This document shows positions 1 to 5,622 of a DNA stretch of 6,821 nt, one piece after another (the first letter of the stretch is position 1; each line of letters starts with the position of its first letter). A model generated the notes under the pieces. The model saw only the letters and a list, made by a program, of their open reading frames with translations. It was not told where the DNA came from and searched no databases. The DNA is from Candidatus Omnitrophica bacterium UBA5776 (lineage in GTDB: Bacteria > Omnitrophota > Gorgyraeia > Gygaellales > Profunditerraquicolaceae), in the NCBI GenBank assembly GCA_002418595.1, contig DIEK01000003.1, forward strand, positions 1-6,821, read 5' to 3'. Position numbers and translations under genes: made by a program.

Positions 1-3000
1 ATTGCCGCCTGCCTGGATGGAACCGCTGACGGTGATATCGCCGGTAATCGCGGTATCCACGGTTACCCCGCCGCTGGTCACAAAATCACCGTTAAAACCG
101 ACGGTGGTCGCGGAGTCGATATCCAGAGAGGCGATATCGGCGTCGTTTAAGGTTACGGCTCCCCCGGCGGAGATCGTGAGATTATTTGCGCCGGTCAAGG
201 GGCCGAGGGTTACGGTGCCTGCGCCTGCGGTAGTATCTATATCGATCGCTTGAGCCAGCGTCGTGAGGCCCACGCCGGAAGTATTGACGGTTTCAATCTT
301 TAAATCACCGTTGAGTACCAATTGTTTGGCAGTAACCACCAAATCCTCAAGTCTATATGTCCTTCCCATTATACCAATATCAACAATGCCATTAGTTGCA
401 GATAGCGTTAAGTCGAGAGATGTTCCGACATTGATGCTGTCAACCTCGCCGTTAAGACGTATATCCCCTTGATTAGATGTAAGCCCGACACCGGAAGCCC
501 ATATACCGATATCTCCTTCTATGATCAGACTCCCCAACGTGGTAACGTCCCCTTTAAGAATCGTGCCGTTATTTGTCGCACTAACATGTATGGAACCCAA
601 GTTATTTACTACGTTATCTTCGACCTGGAATGTGTTTGCTATCACGGTCACCACAGGCGCGTTAAGAGCGACAGTCGTAACGCTGGATGAATCAATCGTT
701 ATAGAGGAGGACGGATTTGTATCACTAGTATTTGTGGTGAAGGTCAAAGAATTACCTGCATTAAGGTCAGCGGCAACCGTAATTCCATTCGCATTAGTGG
801 TTACGTTAAAGGAGGCGTCCAGAAGCGCCGTTACAGCATAATCCAGCGTAAAACTCTTGGCAGAGGTCATGCTCACATCTCTGACATTATTTATGGCGCC
901 ATTCAAATCTATAGTGTCCCCGGCGGTCACGGTCAGATTGTGCCCCTGTCCGTTAACCGCGTTAAGAAGAACGCTCCGCGCCGAATCCAGTGTTACATCC
1001 GACCCCAGCACGACATTGGTCGCCCCGCTTAAGTCAATGTCTTCTCCCGAGATATCGCCGTTAACATCTATAGTGTGATTCAAAGTAGTAGTCCCGCTTG
1101 AGGTGATAGTCAAATCCTCAAGCTGAACGCTATCACCCACGGAATTCCCCAAGGTTACGTCGCCGCTGCCGGCGGCAAGAGTCAGGGAATCGGTGTTGGG
1201 CAAGGTGGCGTTGACGGTGCCGGAGATGTAAATATCGGCATTGGCGGCGGCGGTGCTGATGGTGCGGACGCCGCTAATGACTACATTATCATTGATCTCG
1301 ATGGCGCCGGCAGAGGTTATATCCGCGGAAATGGTGGTTGTCCCGCCGGAGCCGTTTATGGTCAGGCTCCCCACGCTCACCGCTCCGCCGAAACTGGTAT
1401 CATTGGCGCTAATAATCAAAGAGGTTGGGTCGTCAGAACTTCCGATGGTACTTGAAAAAACGGCGTCTGCGGCATTAACGGCCAGGGAAAAAGCGCCGGA
1501 GACGTCTCCGGAGAAGGTAACGCTGTCGTTAAGGCTGGTAATAACGGAGTCGGCGCCAAGGGTAACACCCCTGGTAAAAGTTATGCTGCCTCCGGCAATA
1601 ATATCGGCGGAAGTAGTGAGAGCGCCTGTTTTATCCGCGCCAAAGATCACCGACCCCGAACCTGTCTGTATATCGGCGCCTGCGGCGATCGTAGTCGCGT
1701 TGGTCGAATCTATACTGATGTTGCCGGTTGTGGCTATTATCGGTTTGTTTATCGTTAGGGTATCTCCGGCGTCTATATTCACATTCCCGGTGCCGCTGTC
1801 GAGAGCGGCGCCGATAATGACCGCGCCCGTCTGATCTATGACAATGCCGCCCCCGACGGTCGTAATCGTGCCGCCGGTATTATCGAAGGTGGTCCCCGCG
1901 GAAGTAAAACTCCCTCCCCGGGTATTTATCGCGGCGCCGATAGTGATCCCGGCTGAATGACCGCTAAGGTCCACCGCGCCGCCGTTGGTGGTGATCGTGC
2001 CCAAGGCGCCGCTGGTAAAAGATGTCCCATTCGAATCAAAGGTGCCGCCGTTCAAAGCAACGGAATTGTTGAGTGTAACCGTCCCTGTCGCGTTTAAATT
2101 CAAACTTCCGGAGCCGGAGAAATGTACGGCGGTATCGAGCGTTATATTATTTTCCGCAGTCAAGGTAAGGCTATGGGCGGTCGTATTGGTTAAAGCCTTG
2201 CCCGGGGCGTTGAGCGTAATATTGCCCGCGCTTGCGACGCTGCCGCTTACCGTGGTAATAATGGTATCTCCATTAGCAAGATGCCCGATCAAGGTATCGA
2301 TATCTATCTGCGACGTGGCGCGGGCGGAATCATCCGCCCAATTGTCACCGGTCCAGAGGGTATCGTCAACGCCGGCGTCATTGATGGTAATGTCCGTAGG
2401 GTCTATCAATAACAATCCGGCTTTACCGCGAGGAGCGCTTCTGTCGATAATGCCGTTGACTTCCACATATTTCTGTCCGCTGAACTCTACAAAACCGCCG
2501 TCGCCGGAGTTATCCCCGCCTCTGACCGCGATTTGGGCGGTAGGAGCCATCAACGCGCTGTCGGGAGAGAAAACCACCACCCTGCCGCCGTTGCCGTTTA
2601 CGCCGGCATTCGCGGTAGTAGCGCTATGCGTCCCTAATGCCACAGTCTTAGCGGCGCGCAATTCAACATTACCGCCGCCGCCCGCGCCAAGACCGTCGGC
2701 TTTTACGATCCCGAACTGACCGACTTTTTCTCCGCGTATTTCGATTGTGCCGCCCTTAGCTCCGCTCTCAACCGCGCTTGCGTCAAGAATACCCGTATTC
2801 TGTATTATTCCTTCGCTATTGGAGACCAGGACGATCTTACCGCCCTTGTTTACCATAGAGCCGGCCTTGACCACGCCGGACTGATTGATCAATTTGCTGA
2901 AGACGTCCTGGGCTGCTTCGGTTTCGATATAGACCTTGCCGCCGTTGGCGTTTATCTCGCCGACATTGTCCACCCCGAACTCGACCTTCTTACCTTCTTT

Positions 3001-3690
3001 ATCGTAAACGTTGTCCAGGACCTTGCCGTCAACGGCGACCTGAATCAATCCTTCGCTGTCGGCGTTCAGAGTTACTTTACTGCCGCTGACCAGATTCACC
3101 GTGCCGAGACCGGCATTGATCACGCCTTCATTCCTCACCGCGCCGCCGGCCAAAGTAACACCCATCGGCCCAGTTGCGTTGATCTCTCCCAGATTGGTGA
3201 TCAGTCCGGCGTCGGCTCCGCCCTGCTCCAGCAGATAGTCACCGTTTATGAAATCCTGTATGGACATGTTGAGGGTGGAAACCAACAAGCCGGCCACGTT
3301 GATCTGCGCTCCGGAACCGAAAAGGATACCGCTGGGGTTGAGCAGGAAAACATTACAGTTGGCGGTGAGTGAACCTTGTATATTGGAGAGCGCGCCGGTG
3401 ATATCGCGGTGCAAAATCACCGCGGAGGCCTCTTGGGCGATGTTGTTGACGCTGTTGGCGGCGCCGATATTGAAACCTCCGCTCCAGTCTATCCAGGTCT
3501 TGGCGGAGCCGGTAGCCACGGTCATATTCGTGCCGTCGGAAGTAATAGCGGCATTGCCGGCCTGAACCACGGCCCCGGCGGGGAGATCTCCGGCGAACGC
3601 GGCTGTATGACAATTCGTAAGCGCCAGCAATGCGGATACGATGACCACAACTGCCTTATTCATTTTTATATACCGGCCTTGAGCTCTCAT
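1..3690 (-). CDS. TpsA-family exoprotein (filamentous haemagglutinin-like), 3' part outside window
   Basis: Large secreted beta-helix protein, the substrate of a two-partner secretion system and probably an adhesin or surface fibre. The frame is open without a stop for all 1230 codons and runs off the left edge. Residues 1-33 form a Sec signal peptide (hydrophobic core AVVVIVSALLAL, likely cleavage AFA|GDLP). Residues about 35-145 match the haemagglutination-activity / TPS domain: LPAGAVVQAG, WSGGFNIGAANSVN, then VFLLNPSGILFGSGAQINVA (NPSG at 118-121). Residues 391-436 hold GGFVEFSG and LLLIDPTDITI, the block that closes the N-terminal region in many family members. From about 490 the protein is Gly/Thr/Ser/Asn/Asp-rich with beta-strand coils about 20 residues apart (for example SITFT and SVTFS). 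The ATG at 3690 is chosen because AGGGGG lies 4 nt before it; the in-frame ATGs at 3705 and 3663 have no such site. The gene follows tpsB by 82 bp, the usual order. The family is certain; ligand and C-terminal domain are not visible. Confidence 0.93.
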   Translation of the reverse strand, partial: MRAQGRYIKMNKAVVVIVSALLALTNCHTAAFAGDLPAGAVVQAGNAAITSDGTNMTVATGSAKTWIDWSGGFNIGAANSVNNIAQEASAVILHRDITGALSNIQGSLTANCNVFLLNPSGILFGSGAQINVAGLLVSTLNMSIQDFINGDYLLEQGGADAGLITNLGEINATGPMGVTLAGGAVRNEGVINAGLGTVNLVSGSKVTLNADSEGLIQVAVDGKVLDNVYDKEGKKVEFGVDNVGEINANGGKVYIETEAAQDVFSKLINQSGVVKAGSMVNKGGKIVLVSNSEGIIQNTGILDASAVESGAKGGTIEIRGEKVGQFGIVKADGLGAGGGGNVELRAAKTVALGTHSATTANAGVNGNGGRVVVFSPDSALMAPTAQIAVRGGDNSGDGGFVEFSGQKYVEVNGIIDRSAPRGKAGLLLIDPTDITINDAGVDDTLWTGDNWADDSARATSQIDIDTLIGHLANGDTIITTVSGSVASAGNITLNAPGKALTNTTAHSLTLTAENNITLDTAVHFSGSGSLNLNATGTVTLNNSVALNGGTFDSNGTSFTSGALGTITTNGGAVDLSGHSAGITIGAAINTRGGSFTSAGTTFDNTGGTITTVGGGIVIDQTGAVIIGAALDSGTGNVNIDAGDTLTINKPIIATTGNISIDSTNATTIAAGADIQTGSGSVIFGADKTGALTTSADIIAGGSITFTRGVTLGADSVITSLNDSVTFSGDVSGAFSLAVNAADAVFSSTIGSSDDPTSLIISANDTSFGGAVSVGSLTINGSGGTTTISADITSAGAIEINDNVVISGVRTISTAAANADIYISGTVNATLPNTDSLTLAAGSGDVTLGNSVGDSVQLEDLTITSSGTTTLNHTIDVNGDISGEDIDLSGATNVVLGSDVTLDSARSVLLNAVNGQGHNLTVTAGDTIDLNGAINNVRDVSMTSAKSFTLDYAVTALLDASFNVTTNANGITVAADLNAGNSLTFTTNTSDTNPSSSITIDSSSVTTVALNAPVVTVIANTFQVEDNVVNNLGSIHVSATNNGTILKGDVTTLGSLIIEGDIGIWASGVGLTSNQGDIRLNGEVDSINVGTSLDLTLSATNGIVDIGIMGRTYRLEDLVVTAKQLVLNGDLKIETVNTSGVGLTTLAQAIDIDTTAGAGTVTLGPLTGANNLTISAGGAVTLNDADIASLDIDSATTVGFNGDFVTSGGVTVDTAITGDITVSGSIQAGGN
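1795..2052 (-). repeat. Tandem 42-44-residue repeat in the TpsA stalk
   Basis: Residues 547-590 and 591-632 of the TpsA protein align end to end: NGGTFDSNGTSFTSG with RGGSFTSAGTTFDNTG, then GTITTNGGAVDL with GTITTVGGGIVI, then GITIGAAI with AVIIGAAL. The pattern fits two pairs of beta-helix coils and shows internal duplication in the stalk. The DNA copies are diverged, so it is not a recent duplication. Confidence 0.65.
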
Positions 3691-3694
3691 TTTT

Positions 3695-3700
3695 CCCCCT
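3695..3700 (-). promoter_or_regulatory. Ribosome binding site of the TpsA gene
   Basis: AGGGGG on the minus strand, 4 nt before the ATG at 3690. It decides the start among three in-frame ATGs (3705, 3690, 3663). The 82-bp gap to the transporter gene (3691-3772) shows no hairpin followed by a T-run and no clear promoter, so transcription from upstream probably reads through. Confidence 0.6.
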
Positions 3701-3772
3701 GCCATCGGTTTAATGTAAATGCTGAAAGATGATATGAATAATGACAAATCGCAGATCACGCCGGCCCGCGCA

Positions 3773-5437
3773 TTACCAGTCGTACTGCATCCCGAAATGC
3801 ACCCTGCTGTTGGAATCGTCGCTGGGCTTTTCTTTGCCTAACGGGAACCCGAAATCTATGCGGGCGCGCAGATGCTCATACAGGTCGAAACGGAAACCGA
3901 AACCGGCGCCGACCAGGAATTTCTCGTTAACCTCGCCTACCCTCGGCTTGTTAATATAACCTTTACCGGCGTCAATGAAACCAACCACCTGCACGGCATC
4001 GATAATCCTGGTGTGTTTCTTATCGAACGGGACTTTCAATATGGATGGAAGCAGGAAAGGCGGCATACGCAGTTCCACGGTATTGATCCAGCCGTAATCC
4101 GCCAGATACTCGTTCTCCTGGAAGCCTCGGACGCTGTCCGCGCCGCCGAGCGTCATCTGCGCTCCGCTGACAAGCGCGAAAGGCGTGTACTGACCTTTAA
4201 AGGAATTGATCAGCCACATCGAACCGGGCAGCCTGGTGACCCTGGAAACGGAACCGGTATATTTCTGGAACTCCCCGCCGGCGTCAATACGGCTGGCATC
4301 CACATCATGCTTATCCATGGAACCAAGAAACTCCGGTATGCCGAAATGGGCTTCGGTGACCAGACCGGTGCGGCCCAGATTGTCTTTTTCCTCAAAATTT
4401 ATGCCGGCTTTCAGGATACGTAATTCATCATTAGACGTCAACCCTTCCATAATATCGTTGTGAACGCTTAAAGAATCAAATCCGGCGGTAAGGTTGCTGG
4501 TCAAGGTCAGGCTGGAACCTGAATCCTCATCAACGAATTCTTTATCGAGCCAGGGATGACTGACGTATAACCCCCAAAGTTCCGCATGGCCGGTGGGAGA
4601 AAGCCCGGGAACGGCAAACTGTCCCCCGATGTCGGCTTTCGAATAAGCTACATAAGCTCCGGCGCGGGTGTTGTATTTAGATACAGGCATATCATAAACC
4701 GCGCTCCCGCTATAGACCTCTGTTTTGCTGTTGGCAATAAACCTCAAGGAAAGGATATCATCGTTGCCTAAGAGATTGGTATTCCTGTAACCCAGCCCCC
4801 AGCGGTTGAGACTGGTGTATCTGGTGCCGCGGTTATTTAGCTCCGCGGAGAAATGATGCGGAGATCTTTCGTTTTCCACCTTCAGCAGGATATCCGAGGT
4901 CTCCGCAGTGGCGCCGGGAGACAACACCGCTCGCACGGTGCGGTCGGGCTGTTTGTTTATCTGTTTCAGAGAAGATTCTATCCTGGCGGAATTGAGTATC
5001 TGGCCTTTCTCCACAAGGAACCTGCGCCTGATGACCTCCGGTTTGCTGTATTTCGGCTTCTCCACCGTGATCTCGCCTACCCTGCCTTCCACCACGGTGA
5101 ATTCAACGGTATTATTGCTTATTTCCTGCGGCGGCAGGTAAGCCAGGCTGACTAAGTACCCCTTCTTGCGGTAAAGCGCGGTAATATCGTCGGCGGCTTT
5201 CTTCAGATCGCTCATCGAAAGCTCTTTGCTTTGATATTTAACCAGTACCTTTTCCAGCTCCTCCGCGCTAAAAAGCCGGGCTCCGCTTACCACGAATTTC
5301 TTTATCATGGTCTTGGGTTCGGGAGGAGCAAGCATTGCCTTGACTTCAGGCACCACTTCCGCGATCTTTTCCAGCACCTTCTTCTGCTGTTCGATCAATT
5401 CGGCCTGTCCGGACACGGTCTTCTCCAACCGGTCCAC
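3773..5437 (-). CDS. TpsB / ShlB-FhaC-family outer-membrane transporter (main frame of a frameshifted gene)
   Basis: Omp85-superfamily pore that exports the TpsA protein encoded just downstream. Numbering from the GTG at 5437 (554 aa): residues 1-36 are the rest of a heptad-like helix (VDRLEKTV, LIEQQKKVLEKI). A Pro-rich linker APPEP follows, then a ShlB-type POTRA at about 45-118 (KKFVVSGARLFSAEEL, YRKKGYLVSLAYLPPQ, FTVVEGRVGEI) and a second POTRA-like part at about 120-190. The barrel starts near 195. The conserved L6-loop motif GGADSVRGF is at 431-439 and the strand motif FIDAGKGY at 487-494. The protein ends HFGMQYDW, an aromatic terminus as expected for BAM-assembled barrels. This frame has no signal peptide; an in-frame TGA at 5459-5461 separates it from the upstream part. 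The signal peptide lies in another frame at 5460-5589, so the GTG is probably not the native start. With one base restored the protein would be about 605 aa, normal for the family. The gene sits 82 bp upstream of tpsA. Confidence 0.92.
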   Translation of the reverse strand: MDRLEKTVSGQAELIEQQKKVLEKIAEVVPEVKAMLAPPEPKTMIKKFVVSGARLFSAEELEKVLVKYQSKELSMSDLKKAADDITALYRKKGYLVSLAYLPPQEISNNTVEFTVVEGRVGEITVEKPKYSKPEVIRRRFLVEKGQILNSARIESSLKQINKQPDRTVRAVLSPGATAETSDILLKVENERSPHHFSAELNNRGTRYTSLNRWGLGYRNTNLLGNDDILSLRFIANSKTEVYSGSAVYDMPVSKYNTRAGAYVAYSKADIGGQFAVPGLSPTGHAELWGLYVSHPWLDKEFVDEDSGSSLTLTSNLTAGFDSLSVHNDIMEGLTSNDELRILKAGINFEEKDNLGRTGLVTEAHFGIPEFLGSMDKHDVDASRIDAGGEFQKYTGSVSRVTRLPGSMWLINSFKGQYTPFALVSGAQMTLGGADSVRGFQENEYLADYGWINTVELRMPPFLLPSILKVPFDKKHTRIIDAVQVVGFIDAGKGYINKPRVGEVNEKFLVGAGFGFRFDLYEHLRARIDFGFPLGKEKPSDDSNSRVHFGMQYDW

Positions 5438-5589
5438 CTTTGTCCGTAAAGACTGGATTCAGCCTTCAGGCCGGAAGAATTCTCCTGACTTAAACTCTCA
5501 TCCTGGGCGTAAACCGGTATCCCGTATGAGAGAAAGTTAATAAGAACAAGGCACGAGATTATCTTCCTGGCGATTTTTCTGATCTTCAT
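5395..5589 (-). pseudogene. Signal peptide and N-terminus of the TpsB gene, out of frame with its body
   Basis: A 64-codon frame that opens with MKIRKIARKIISCLVLINFL, a textbook Sec signal peptide: basic n-region, hydrophobic core, and cleavage likely at VYA|QDES after residue 28. It has a good ribosome binding site (AGGAG at 5594-5598). Up to LKAE (residues 41-44, ending at 5458) it reads like the mature start of a TpsB protein. After that it turns into SSLYGQRWTGWRRPCPDRPN-type sequence and stops at 5395-5397, while the neighbouring frame continues as a clean helix (IQSLRTKVDRLEKTV). I infer this is the true 5' end of the transporter gene, detached by a frameshift, and not a separate small gene. 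Confidence 0.8.
5456..5462 (-). other. Probable single-base deletion (frameshift) in the TpsB gene
   Basis: On the minus strand the sequence reads GCT GAA TCC in the signal-peptide frame. One extra A (GCT GAA ATC CAG TCT) would join LKAE directly to IQSLRTKVDRLEK and give a continuous reading frame and a continuous heptad pattern. The event therefore looks like AAA shortened to AA. No slippery heptamer of the X XXY YYZ type is visible here, so programmed -1 frameshifting is not supported. A sequencing or assembly error and a real mutation remain possible. Confidence 0.7.
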
Positions 5590-5593
5590 TCGG

Positions 5594-5598
5594 CTCCT
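5594..5598 (-). promoter_or_regulatory. Ribosome binding site of the TpsB gene
   Basis: AGGAG on the minus strand, 4 nt before the ATG at 5589 that starts the signal peptide. It lies inside the 33-bp gap after the upstream gene. This strong site supports 5589, and not the GTG at 5437, as the native start of the transporter. Confidence 0.75.
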
Positions 5599-5622
5599 AT
5601 GGAACTATATATTCAAGAATAC

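Noticed and set aside
1241..2719. Plus-strand open frames of 197 and 244 codons opposite the TpsA gene
   Set aside because: They are low-complexity Val/Pro/Ser/Ala shadows of the Gly/Thr/Asp/Asn-rich stalk codons; the minus-strand frame is continuous and has clear domain motifs.
3602..3630. Possible lipobox (LTNC) in the TpsA signal peptide
   Set aside because: Asn at the -1 position does not fit the lipobox, and a normal signal peptidase I site (AFA|G) follows 6 residues later, directly before the TPS domain.
3691..3772. TTGTCA as a -35 element for a separate tpsA promoter
   Set aside because: No acceptable -10 was found at 16-18 bases spacing; read-through from tpsB is simpler.
5440..5470. 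Programmed -1 frameshifting joining signal peptide and TpsB body
   Set aside because: There is no slippery heptamer and no obvious downstream stem-loop, and no TpsB is known to me to use it; a deletion or sequence error is more likely.
5590..5622. TATATA and a short inverted repeat (TATTC TT GAATA) in the gap before tpsB, as a promoter or terminator
   Set aside because: The TATATA at 5606-5611 lies too close to the ribosome binding site for a comfortable leader, no -35 was seen, and the inverted repeat has only a 5-bp AT-rich stem with a 2-base loop and no T-run.
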